Positions 40,612-48,409 of a stretch of 64,000 nucleotides of DNA are shown one piece after another. Below the pieces are notes generated by a model that was not told the DNA's origin, ran no database searches, and saw only the letters and a program-made list of their open reading frames with translations. Location: the NCBI GenBank assembly GCA_022769545.1, contig JALEJS010000006.1, forward strand, positions 1 to 64,000, in the 5' to 3' direction. A program made the translations under genes and the position numbers. The DNA comes from Blautia sp. Lineage in GTDB: Bacteria > Bacillota > Clostridia > Lachnospirales > Lachnospiraceae. Each line of letters starts with the position of its first letter. Position 1 is the stretch's first letter.

Positions 40612-41982
40612 TTGCTGCTGGATATTCCGGAAAAAGTAGAATTTATATTAAACAAGCTGGAAGCGGCCGGTTATGAGGCCTATGCAGTCGGCGGCTGCGT
40701 CCGGGATTCTGTCCTGGGAAGAAATCCCAATGACTGGGATATCACTACATCGGCAAAGCCGGAAGAAGTCAAAGCGGTATTTGGGCGTACCATTGATACC
40801 GGTCTGAAGCATGGAACGGTTACCGTGATGATGGGAAAGGAAGGCTTTGAGATCACAACCTACCGGATTGACGGGATATACGAGGATGGACGTCATCCAA
40901 ATGATGTGACTTTTGCGTCAGATCTGCGGGAGGATTTGAAAAGGCGTGATTTTACCATCAATGCAATGGCATACAACCCTTCAGAAGGAATCGTGGATCT
41001 CTTTGGCGGAATGGAGGATCTGAAAAACGGGGTGATCCGCTGCGTGGGTGATCCGATGGAACGGTTTTCCGAGGATGCGCTCCGGATCATGCGTGCAGTA
41101 CGTTTTTCGGCGCAGCTGGGATTTTCCATCGAACCGGATACGAGGCGGGCGCTGTCTGTTCTGGCAGAAAATCTTTCCATGATCAGTGCGGAGCGGGTTC
41201 AGGCAGAGCTTCAGAAGCTGATCATGTCTCCGCATCCGGACTATCTGCGGATTGCCTGTGAGACCGGGATCACTGCGGTAGTGTTGCCGGAACTGGATGT
41301 GTGTATGAAGACAGAACAGAATACGCCTTACCACTGTTATACGGTGGGAGAGCATATCCTTCACAGCATGTGCTGTGTGCCGCAGGATAAGGTCCTGCGT
41401 TTTACCATGCTGTTTCACGACATTGGAAAACCGGCTGTGAGAACGACAGATGCCGATGGACGGGATCATTTCAAAACGCACAGTATCGCCAGTGAAAAAA
41501 TGGCAGTGAATATTATGCGGCGCCTGAAAATGGACAACGATACCATCCATAAGACAGAGCGCCTGATCCGGTGGCATGATTACAGGCCGGAAGGCGAAAT
41601 CCGTTCGGTCCGCCGTGCGGTCAGTAAAATCGGAGAAGATATCTTTCCGTTGTATCTGAAGGTTCAGCGGGCAGATATGCTGTCGCAGAGTGATTACAGG
41701 CGGAAGGAAAAGGAAGAGCGTCTGCGGAAGGTGGAAGAATGTTATCTGGAGATCATGGAAAAAGGGCAATGTGTCTCGCTCAAAGATCTGGCGATAAACG
41801 GAAGCGACCTGATTGCGGCGGGAATGAAGCCTGGCAGAGAGATCGGTGAGATATTGAAAACGCTTTTGAATGATGTTCTGGAAGAGCCGGAACACAATCA
41901 GAAGGCGCTTCTGCTGCGAATGGCAGAGCAGGTCTTCCGGAATCCTGCAAAAAAGCAGTCAGACAATAGTAACTGTGGATAA
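40612..41982 (+). CDS. cca: CCA-adding tRNA nucleotidyltransferase
   Basis: A 456-residue class II CCA-adding enzyme with the nucleotidyltransferase head (VGGCVRDSVLGRNPNDWDITTSA, GTVTVMMG), RRDFTINAMAYNP, an RNA-binding region (ERFSEDALRIMRAVRFSAQLGF), and a C-terminal HD domain (FHDIGKP, HDYR) found in many bacterial forms. The start is TTG 40612, directly after GGAGGGGCCAAG; the frame runs open to an upstream GTG at 40585 without a site. None of the tRNA genes in this window encodes CCA, so the enzyme is essential here. Confidence 0.96.
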   Translation: MLLDIPEKVEFILNKLEAAGYEAYAVGGCVRDSVLGRNPNDWDITTSAKPEEVKAVFGRTIDTGLKHGTVTVMMGKEGFEITTYRIDGIYEDGRHPNDVTFASDLREDLKRRDFTINAMAYNPSEGIVDLFGGMEDLKNGVIRCVGDPMERFSEDALRIMRAVRFSAQLGFSIEPDTRRALSVLAENLSMISAERVQAELQKLIMSPHPDYLRIACETGITAVVLPELDVCMKTEQNTPYHCYTVGEHILHSMCCVPQDKVLRFTMLFHDIGKPAVRTTDADGRDHFKTHSIASEKMAVNIMRRLKMDNDTIHKTERLIRWHDYRPEGEIRSVRRAVSKIGEDIFPLYLKVQRADMLSQSDYRRKEKEERLRKVEECYLEIMEKGQCVSLKDLAINGSDLIAAGMKPGREIGEILKTLLNDVLEEPEHNQKALLLRMAEQVFRNPAKKQSDNSNCG

Positions 41983-41987
41983 ATACG

Positions 41988-42019
41988 GGAAGTCGGCATG
42001 TGCCGGCTTCCTTTTCTTT
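41988..42019 (+). terminator. Terminator after cca
   Basis: GGAAGTCGGCA pairs with TGCCGGCTTCC with a tight loop and a T-rich end, starting five bases after the cca stop. Confidence 0.75.
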
Positions 42020-42078
42020 TCTGAATATCCGAATCCTTCTTTTCATATGTATAGAAGGTACAAAGCCAAGAGGGGGAT

Positions 42079-43068
42079 ATGCAATTGTATGATTATGGAC
42101 TCAGTACATTGGAACAGTATGGGTTAAGTGCGGATTCATCCTGTCGGACCAGAGGGGGATTGCTTTGCAGAACTGCGAAGGGACTTTTGATTCTCAGAGA
42201 ATTCCACGGATCGGAAAAGAAACTGGGAAAGCAGCAGGAGCTTCTGTGCAGACTGCAGGAGAACGGCTGCATGGTAGATGCGTTTCTTGAGAACATGCAG
42301 GGAAGTCTGGTCAGCCGGGACAAGGATGAAATTCCATATACCTTGCAGTACTGGTATGAGGGCAGAGAGTGCGATACAAAATCCAGAGAAGACATTCTGA
42401 AAAGCGTGTATTCCCTGGCAGAGATTCACAGTCTCATGAAAATGCCGGATTTCGGCGAATATCAGGAGCGGTCACTGGAAGAAGAATATATCCGGCACAA
42501 TCAGGAACTGAAAAAAATCCGAAAATTTATCCGCAGAAAAGGCGCTGACTGTGAGTTTGAAAAACTGTTTCTGTCCAGCGTCCAGTGGTTCCTGGAAAAG
42601 GGGGAGAAGGCGCTGGAGCTGCTGCGCAGCACCGGGTATCAGAGACTGCGGGAGCAGGCACAGGAGCGGGGCTGTATCTGCCATGGAGAATATAATCAGC
42701 ATAATGTGCTGATGCAAAGAAACGGGGTTGCTGTTACAAATTTCGGACAGTGGAGCTGTGATATTCAGATGGCAGACCTTTACTGTTTTATGAGAAAAAT
42801 TCTGGAAAAATATCAGTGGGATCCGGGCCTGGCCGAAAAAATGCTGAAAACCTATCACGAAAAGAAACCGATATCCGCAGAAGAATGGGAAAATCTGAAG
42901 GTTCGGTTTTCCTATCCGGATAAATACTGGAAACTGGCGAATTATTATTATACGCATAATAAGGTACTGATCTCCGGAAAAAATGTGGAAAAGCTGCAGA
43001 CACTGATTTTGCAGAAAGAAAACTGGGAGACTTTTGTAACAAAATGTTTTGAAAAATATCCCTTTTAG
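42079..43068 (+). CDS. CotS-family protein, probable pseudokinase
   Basis: A 329-residue protein with the aminoglycoside-phosphotransferase-like fold of CotS/YutH/YsxE spore proteins. N-terminal lobe strands (LLILREFH with a candidate Lys in the EKK region), hinge QYWYEGRE and a helical insert are seen. The catalytic loop reads CHGEYNQHN instead of HGDxxxxN and the metal motif NFG instead of DFG (Asn221), so both catalytic Asp residues are gone. A structural role in the spore coat is plausible. ATG 42079 has GAGGGGGAT upstream. It is probably the sole gene of its transcript. Confidence 0.72.
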   Translation: MQLYDYGLSTLEQYGLSADSSCRTRGGLLCRTAKGLLILREFHGSEKKLGKQQELLCRLQENGCMVDAFLENMQGSLVSRDKDEIPYTLQYWYEGRECDTKSREDILKSVYSLAEIHSLMKMPDFGEYQERSLEEEYIRHNQELKKIRKFIRRKGADCEFEKLFLSSVQWFLEKGEKALELLRSTGYQRLREQAQERGCICHGEYNQHNVLMQRNGVAVTNFGQWSCDIQMADLYCFMRKILEKYQWDPGLAEKMLKTYHEKKPISAEEWENLKVRFSYPDKYWKLANYYYTHNKVLISGKNVEKLQTLILQKENWETFVTKCFEKYPF

Positions 43069-43165
43069 CGGCAGGAAACACATGCTTTTTGCTTTCCTTT
43101 TTTGGGGAGTTGTTATATAATAAATGCACAGGAATAATTATAATGTACAGGGAGGTACGATTAGT

Positions 43166-44899
43166 ATGGACTTTAAAGAAGTTTATCGTCAGTGGCTTGA
43201 GAACCCATACTTTGATGAAGCGACAAAGGCAGAATTGAAGGCAATCGAAGCAGACGAAAAAGAGATTGAAGAGAGATTCTACATGGATCTGGAATTCGGA
43301 ACGGCAGGCCTTCGTGGAATTATCGGTGCCGGCACTAACCGTATGAACATTTATGTTGTAAGACGTGCAACACAGGGACTGGCAAACTACATTGCAAAAG
43401 TTGGAAAACAGTCTCAGGGTGTGGCAATTGCATATGATTCCAGACATATGTCTCCGGAATTTGCTCAGGAAGCAGCTCTTTGCCTCGCAGCAAACGGCAT
43501 TAAGGCGTTTCTTTTTGAATCCCTGAGACCGACACCGGAGCTTTCTTTTGCAGTGCGTCATCTGGGCTGCGTTGCAGGTATCAATATTACAGCCAGCCAC
43601 AATCCGCCGGAATACAACGGATATAAAGTATACTGGGAGGATGGCGCTCAGATCACACCGCCTCACGACAGCGGTATCATGGGTGAAGTTAAGAGTATTT
43701 CCGACTGGAATACCGTTAAGACCATGGATAAGGAAGCAGCAGAGAAAGCCGGACTGTTTGAGATGATCGGACAGGCAGTGGACGATGCATATATGGCGGA
43801 ACTGAAAAAACAGGTTCTTCATATGGATGCGATTCAGGCAGAAGGAAAGAATCTGAAGATCGTTTATACTCCGCTTCACGGAACAGGAAATATTCCGGCG
43901 AGAAGAATCCTGAAAGAGCTGGGATTTGAGAACGTATATGTTGTGAAGGAACAGGAGCTTCCGGATGGAGCATTCCCGACCGTAAGCTATCCGAACCCGG
44001 AAGCGGCAGAAGCGTTTGAGCTTGGCCTGAAGCTTGCGAAGGAAGTAGATGCAGATCTGGTTCTGGCGACAGACCCGGATGCAGACCGCCTTGGCGTGCG
44101 TGTAAAAGACAAAAACGGCGAGTATCATGATCTGACCGGAAATATGTCCGGATGTCTGCTTGCAAACTATGAAATCAGCCAGAGAAAGGCAATCAACGGA
44201 AGTCTTCCGGAAGATGGCGCTCTGATTAAGACAATCGTAACCACAAATCTTGCCGATGCCATTGGAAAAGGCTATGGTGTGAATGTGATCGAAGTTCTTA
44301 CCGGCTTCAAATTTATCGGACAGCAGATTCTTGGTTTTGAAAACAGCGGAAAAGGCACATATCTGTTCGGATTTGAGGAAAGCTACGGCTGCCTGATCGG
44401 TACTTATGCGAGAGACAAGGATGCCATTGTTGCGACGATGGCTCTGTGTGAGGCTGCAGCATATTATAAGACACAGGGTAAGACTCTGTGGGATGCAATG
44501 ATCGATATGTATGAACAGTTCGGATACTTCAAAGATGACATCAAATCTGTCACTCTGAAGGGAATCGAAGGACTCGCAAAGATTCAGGAAATCATGAATA
44601 CACTTCGCGAGAATCCGCCTGCAGAATTTGCCGGACTGAAGGTGATCGCAGCAAGAGACTACAAGAAAGATACCATTACAGACCTGGCTACCGGGGAAGT
44701 GAAACCGACCGGCCTTCCAAACTCAAATGTTCTTTATTATGAACTGACAGACGATGCCTGGGTATGTGTAAGACCGTCCGGAACCGAGCCGAAGGTGAAG
44801 TTCTACTACGGAGTGAAGGGAACCTCTCTGGAGGACGCAGATGCAAAGTCGGCTGCAATGGGTGAGGCCGTGCTGGCTATGGTTGATTCCATGATGTAA
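43166..44899 (+). CDS. pgcA: Phosphoglucomutase/phosphomannomutase
   Basis: A 577-residue alpha-D-phosphohexomutase. The catalytic Ser loop is TASHNPPEYNGYK, the metal loop DPDADRLG, the sugar loop GFEESYG, and the phosphate loop VRPSGTEPKVKFY. It interconverts glucose-1-P and glucose-6-P, feeding glycogen, wall and capsule sugar synthesis. ATG 43166 follows GGGAGGTACGATTAGT; the longer frame from 43124 has no site. A TATAAT box at 43116-43121 is a likely -10. Confidence 0.95.
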   Translation: MDFKEVYRQWLENPYFDEATKAELKAIEADEKEIEERFYMDLEFGTAGLRGIIGAGTNRMNIYVVRRATQGLANYIAKVGKQSQGVAIAYDSRHMSPEFAQEAALCLAANGIKAFLFESLRPTPELSFAVRHLGCVAGINITASHNPPEYNGYKVYWEDGAQITPPHDSGIMGEVKSISDWNTVKTMDKEAAEKAGLFEMIGQAVDDAYMAELKKQVLHMDAIQAEGKNLKIVYTPLHGTGNIPARRILKELGFENVYVVKEQELPDGAFPTVSYPNPEAAEAFELGLKLAKEVDADLVLATDPDADRLGVRVKDKNGEYHDLTGNMSGCLLANYEISQRKAINGSLPEDGALIKTIVTTNLADAIGKGYGVNVIEVLTGFKFIGQQILGFENSGKGTYLFGFEESYGCLIGTYARDKDAIVATMALCEAAAYYKTQGKTLWDAMIDMYEQFGYFKDDIKSVTLKGIEGLAKIQEIMNTLRENPPAEFAGLKVIAARDYKKDTITDLATGEVKPTGLPNSNVLYYELTDDAWVCVRPSGTEPKVKFYYGVKGTSLEDADAKSAAMGEAVLAMVDSMM

Positions 44900-44908
44900 T
44901 TATCTGTG

Positions 44909-44952
44909 AAACTGCTTGTATTCTGGCATAAAACTGCTTGTTTTCTGACAAA
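44909..44952 (+). repeat. Two tandem 22-bp repeats upstream of the HU gene
   Basis: Two adjacent copies of an imperfect 22-base unit starting AAACTGCTTGT (44909-44930 and 44931-44952; about four differences) lie between the mutase stop and the -35 box of the HU gene. The position suggests an operator or merely simple duplication. Confidence 0.6.
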
Positions 44953-44957
44953 AATCC

Positions 44958-44986
44958 TTGACAGTATACAGAAAAAGGTATATAAA
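44958..44986 (+). promoter_or_regulatory. SigmaA promoter of the HU gene
   Basis: TTGACA (44958-44963), 17 bp, then TATAAA (44981-44986), about 70 bp ahead of the HU start. Strong expression is expected. Confidence 0.82.
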
Positions 44987-45055
44987 TAGAAATGATATCG
45001 CCTTCGGGTGAGAAAGCCAAGATACAAGTTTGAAATAATCAGAGGAGGAAACATC

Positions 45056-45334
45056 ATGAATAAAACAGAATTAATCGCAGCAATGGCAAAAGAGACAGAA
45101 CTGTCTAAAAAAGATGTTGAAGCAGTTTTGAAATCTTTCATTGATGTTGTATCTAAAGAACTGAAAAACGGCGAAAAAGTTCAGCTGGTTGGCTTTGGCA
45201 CATTTGAAGTATCTGAGAGATGCGCAAGAACCGGAAGAAATCCGCAGACTGGTGAGACAATGGAAATTGAAGCTTCCAGAGCTCCGAGATTCAAAGCCGG
45301 AAAAGCACTGAAAGATATGATTAATGAGAAATAA
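45056..45334 (+). CDS. hup: HU family DNA-binding protein
   Basis: A 92-residue HU: MNKTELIAAMAKETELSKKDVEAVL, GFGTFEV, and the DNA-binding arm R-ARTGRNPQTGETMEIEASRAPRFKAGKALK. It bends and compacts DNA. AGAGGAGGAAACATC precedes ATG 45056. It leads into the rqcP-yabP block, as in other Clostridia. Confidence 0.98.
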   Translation: MNKTELIAAMAKETELSKKDVEAVLKSFIDVVSKELKNGEKVQLVGFGTFEVSERCARTGRNPQTGETMEIEASRAPRFKAGKALKDMINEK

Positions 45335-45348
45335 GAATTGGTGATCAT

Positions 45349-45375
45349 GAAGGGGGACGGAAGTTCCCCTTCTTT
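45349..45375 (+). terminator. Terminator after HU
   Basis: GAAGGGGGA pairs with TTCCCCTTC around a short loop, followed by TTTT; it starts 14 bases after the HU stop. Confidence 0.7.
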
Positions 45376-45389
45376 TACTGGGAGGGAAT

Positions 45390-45629
45390 ATGCGGTTAGA
45401 TAAATTTCTGAAAGTATCCAGACTGATCAAAAGGCGCACCGTTGCCAATGAGGCGTGTGATGCAGGAAGAGTGCTGGTGAATGACAAGACGGCAAAGGCT
45501 TCCGTGAATGTGAAGGCGGGAGACATCATTGAAATTCAGTTCGGAACACGAAATGTGAAGGTGGAGGTCCTGGACGTAAAGGAAACCGTGAGAAAGGAAG
45601 AGGCGGAAAATCTGTATCGTTATCTGTAA
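45390..45629 (+). CDS. rqcP: S4-domain RNA-binding protein RqcP (YabO)
   Basis: A 79-residue protein with an S4 domain: MRLDKFLKVSRLIKRRTVANEACDAGRVLVNDKTAK, VKAGDIIEIQFG. It is the orthologue, by sequence and position, of B. subtilis YabO/RqcP, which works with RqcH in alanine tailing on stalled ribosomes. GGAGGGAAT precedes the ATG. It is separated from yabP by about 120 bp. Confidence 0.93.
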   Translation: MRLDKFLKVSRLIKRRTVANEACDAGRVLVNDKTAKASVNVKAGDIIEIQFGTRNVKVEVLDVKETVRKEEAENLYRYL

Positions 45630-45752
45630 AAGGTCTACTTCTTCCGGAGAATTCATAGATTAGATTAGTACATCGAACAGAATCTGTGCGGTGTGTATGA
45701 AACCGGGAAGCATGCAGCTTCCGTGTTGTGAGAATTTTGCCGGAGGTGGACT

Positions 45753-46031
45753 TTGGAAGAGAGAAAATCACGGTCACCCCACAGGATCACACTGGAAAGG
45801 CGTCAGACAGCACTTCTGACGGGAATCGCTGAGGTGCATTCTTTTGACGAAAAGGAAATCCGTCTGATGACAACAGAAGGAGGTCTTCAGATAAAAGGAG
45901 AAGGCCTTCATGTAAAACAGCTGGATCTGGAGCAGGGAAATGTGGAGATAGAAGGTAAAATTGACAGCCTGATTTACCAGCAAAAAGGAATGCGGGAAAA
46001 AGAAGCTCTGCTGAAAAGGATGTTTCGGTAA
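45753..46031 (+). CDS. yabP: Sporulation protein YabP
   Basis: A 92-residue YabP with the characteristic HRITLERRQTALLTGIAEVHSFDEKEIRLMTTEGGLQIKGEGLHVKQLDLEQGNVEIEGKIDSLIY core, in which the beta-rich fold is shared with YqfC. It is needed for spore formation under SigE in Bacillus. The TTG start follows GGAGGTGGAC. YabQ follows after 3 bp. Confidence 0.93.
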   Translation: MEERKSRSPHRITLERRQTALLTGIAEVHSFDEKEIRLMTTEGGLQIKGEGLHVKQLDLEQGNVEIEGKIDSLIYQQKGMREKEALLKRMFR

Positions 46032-46034
46032 GCT

Positions 46035-46529
46035 ATGAGCAGCTATATGCAGAATGAGTTTGCACTTTTGATCCGCGCATGTATTCTGGGAGCCGGCTGT
46101 CTGCTTCTTTATGATGTGCTTCGGGCATTGCGCTGCGTGGCTGTCCACACAGAGTGGCAGCGGGGCGCAGAGGATGTTCTTTACTGGATTTTTGTCGGAT
46201 TTTTTTTGTTTGCACAGGCATTCCGCTACAATGACGGGATTCTTCGCCTGTATCTTCTTGGCGGGATGCTTCTTGGCGTTTTTCTGTGCAGATCTGTGAT
46301 CAGTCCGCTCTTTTTACGGGTTTTGACAGCAATCCTGCGAATTCCGGCTTTTTTTGGAAAAAAAATAATAAAGTGGTTGATATTGTTTAGGGAAAGTTGT
46401 AGAATTCAATTATATGAGCCTGTTCGTAAGGGGATTTTTTGCCTTAAAATCAGGAAAAAGAAGGCTATGAGGGGCAGATTCGGTGGGAAAGACACACAAA
46501 AAAAGCGCAAAAAAGAAAATATCGTATAA
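46035..46529 (+). CDS. yabQ: Spore cortex biosynthesis protein YabQ
   Basis: A 164-residue YabQ-like membrane protein with about four hydrophobic helices (residues 10-29, 48-66, 73-95 and 97-115) and a basic C-terminal tail (KRKKENIV). YabQ is required for cortex synthesis. The sequence YDVLRALRCVAVHTEWQRGAEDVLYWIFVGFFLF matches the family. The last 47 bp overlap the divIC gene, which is more than usual. Confidence 0.88.
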   Translation: MSSYMQNEFALLIRACILGAGCLLLYDVLRALRCVAVHTEWQRGAEDVLYWIFVGFFLFAQAFRYNDGILRLYLLGGMLLGVFLCRSVISPLFLRVLTAILRIPAFFGKKIIKWLILFRESCRIQLYEPVRKGIFCLKIRKKKAMRGRFGGKDTQKKRKKENIV

Positions 46530-46806
46530 TCGTATGGGTATGCTTGCGATTGCGATGGTGGTATGTATCCTGCTGGCCGGCCTGGTATATGAAAGCCGGA
46601 CACTGCAGAACCGGATAGCCATCTATGATGCCAGGGCAGAGGAACTGGAAGAGTCAATTCAGGCGGAAAAGGATCGTACGGAAGAGATCGATGAGTTAAA
46701 AGAGTATATGCAGACGGATGAATTCGCGGAGGAAGTTGCGCGAGATAAGCTTGGTCTGGTAAAGGATAATGAGATTGTTTTCAAGGAATCGCAGGAAGGT
46801 CAGTAA
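46483..46806 (+). CDS. divIC: Cell-division protein DivIC/FtsB family
   Basis: A 107-residue septum-formation initiator. A basic cytoplasmic tail (KTHKKSAKKK), one membrane helix (residues about 20-37), then a coiled coil (YESRTLQNRIAIYDARAEELEESIQAEKDR) and the EYMQTDEFAEEVARDKLGLVKDNEIVF end, typical of FtsB/DivIC. It acts with DivIB and FtsL in septal wall synthesis. The start is GTG 46483, reached within yabQ. Order matches Bacillus yabP-yabQ-divIC. Confidence 0.93.
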   Translation: MGKTHKKSAKKKISYNRMGMLAIAMVVCILLAGLVYESRTLQNRIAIYDARAEELEESIQAEKDRTEEIDELKEYMQTDEFAEEVARDKLGLVKDNEIVFKESQEGQ

Positions 46807-46807
46807 T

Positions 46808-46873
46808 TGACGAAAACTTTTTCGGTACTTCTGTGGAAATTTGACAAATAATTTGATTGACCCTCTGTATAAT
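46808..46873 (+). promoter_or_regulatory. Putative Spo0A-activated promoter of spoIIE
   Basis: TTGACA (46841-46846) and TATAAT (46868-46873) are both consensus but separated by 21 bp, too far for ordinary SigmaA promoters. This is the spacing of Bacillus spoIIE, and spoIIG is similar. TGACGAA (46808-46814) and TGACAAA (46842-46848) fit the Spo0A box pattern TGNCRAA; the second overlaps the -35. The arrangement predicts activation by Spo0A-P. Confidence 0.72.
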
Positions 46874-46907
46874 GCTTTCCTAGCAGGGGCATGAGGAGAG
46901 GGGACAT

Positions 46908-48401
46908 ATGCAGGAATGGATAATTGCCATGCTCGTGATCAGTATGCTTCTGATTATACGGGACATGGCAAAAACTATTTTGAAGGAAAAGAAACGGAAT
47001 CGGGCAGAGATTCCGCTGGTGATACAGGAGCATCCCCAGAGGGACAAGGTACAGCGCTGCGCGGAGGCGTTCCGGAAGCTGGCGGATACGTTTTACGGGA
47101 TGCCTTATCGGAAAGACTATTTCAGTGACGGTCAGGTGGAACAGATTCTGTCAGCAGCCTGCGAGGAAGTCTGCAGCAGGTGTTTTCAGAAAGACAGCTG
47201 CTGGGAAGTTCACGGACAGGATATGCTGCGGGGTGGGGAGCTTCTGGTCAGGACGATTGAGCATGGCGATGAGGATGCGATCCGGAAAGCGAGAGCAGAA
47301 TGGATGAATGTGTGCGGACGCTCGGTTCAGTTTCTGGATTGTGTAAAAGGAAATTTCCGGAAGGAAAAGCAGAATCTTCTGTGGGACAACCGGATGATTG
47401 AAAACCGTATGGCAGTTGCGCAGCAGCTGTCCGAGATATCGGAAATCATTCACAGGATATCGGAAGATCTGTACGATATCTCTTTTGCAGAGCCACAGTT
47501 TCAGGAAGAGCTTGGGAAAAAGCTTGCCAGACATCATATTCTCCTGAAACAGGCATGGGTGATGGATAAAGTAGAAGGGCGCAGACAGGTATTTCTTATG
47601 ATGCGCACCCGGGGAGGAATCTGTGTTCCGGTGAGTGAAGCAGCGCAGGTTCTGTCGGATATCTGCAGAGGTTCCATGGTACCGGCTGCAGGAAGCCGGT
47701 GTATGCTGAATGGTGAGATGAGGACGATCCATTTTGTGGAGGATGTGAGTTACCGCATCCTGTACGGATCTGCAAAGATGACCAAGGATGAGGAGCGGGT
47801 TTCCGGAGACAGTTTTGTCTGTCACTGGGAGGAGCCCGGGAAATTTATCATGTGTCTTTCGGACGGGATGGGTTCCGGAATCGAGGCCAGCCGGGAAAGT
47901 GAAATGGTGGTAGAGCTTCTGGAACAGTTTCTGGAATCCGGATTTTCGGAAGAGACGGCAGTGAAGATGGTGAATTCCTCTCTTCTGTTTAAGGGGTCAC
48001 AGGATACATTTTCCACGGTGGATATCTGTGTCCTGGATCTGTACAGCGGTGTCGGCAGTTTTTTGAAGGCAGGCGCGGCGGCATCTTTTATCCGGAGAAA
48101 TCACTGTGTGGAATCCATCACCTCGGAAAGTCTGGCTGCAGGTCTGATGCAGCAGATGGAATTCGAGACTTCCTCTAGGAAGCTGTATCACGGAGATTAT
48201 GTGATCATGATGACGGACGGAGTTCTGGATGCGCTGCCGGCAGAGCGGGAAGAAGAAACCATGAAGGAAATCATTCTGGATATCCGGGATGAGTCACCCA
48301 GAGATATCAGCAGAGGAATTCTGGAACGGGTACTTGGATATACCGATTACAGAGCAAAGGATGATATGACCGTACTTGTGGCGGGCATGTGGAAAAAGTA
48401 G
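46908..48401 (+). CDS. spoIIE: Stage II sporulation protein E, short form (PP2C phosphatase)
   Basis: A 497-residue SpoIIE. It keeps only one membrane helix (about residues 4-18) instead of the ten seen in Bacillus. The central part has the conserved cysteine cluster CEEVCSRCFQKDSCW. The C-terminal PP2C phosphatase domain (about 295-495) carries CLSDGMGSGIEA, DTFSTVDICVLDL, MMTDGVLDA and AKDDMTVLV. SpoIIE dephosphorylates SpoIIAA to free SigF in the forespore. Position between divIC and tilS, plus a Spo0A-type promoter, supports orthology. It is not a truncated gene: ATG 46908 follows GAGGAGAGGGGACAT and the frame is intact. Confidence 0.92.
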   Translation: MQEWIIAMLVISMLLIIRDMAKTILKEKKRNRAEIPLVIQEHPQRDKVQRCAEAFRKLADTFYGMPYRKDYFSDGQVEQILSAACEEVCSRCFQKDSCWEVHGQDMLRGGELLVRTIEHGDEDAIRKARAEWMNVCGRSVQFLDCVKGNFRKEKQNLLWDNRMIENRMAVAQQLSEISEIIHRISEDLYDISFAEPQFQEELGKKLARHHILLKQAWVMDKVEGRRQVFLMMRTRGGICVPVSEAAQVLSDICRGSMVPAAGSRCMLNGEMRTIHFVEDVSYRILYGSAKMTKDEERVSGDSFVCHWEEPGKFIMCLSDGMGSGIEASRESEMVVELLEQFLESGFSEETAVKMVNSSLLFKGSQDTFSTVDICVLDLYSGVGSFLKAGAAASFIRRNHCVESITSESLAAGLMQQMEFETSSRKLYHGDYVIMMTDGVLDALPAEREEETMKEIILDIRDESPRDISRGILERVLGYTDYRAKDDMTVLVAGMWKK

Positions 48402-48409
48402 GAGATACA

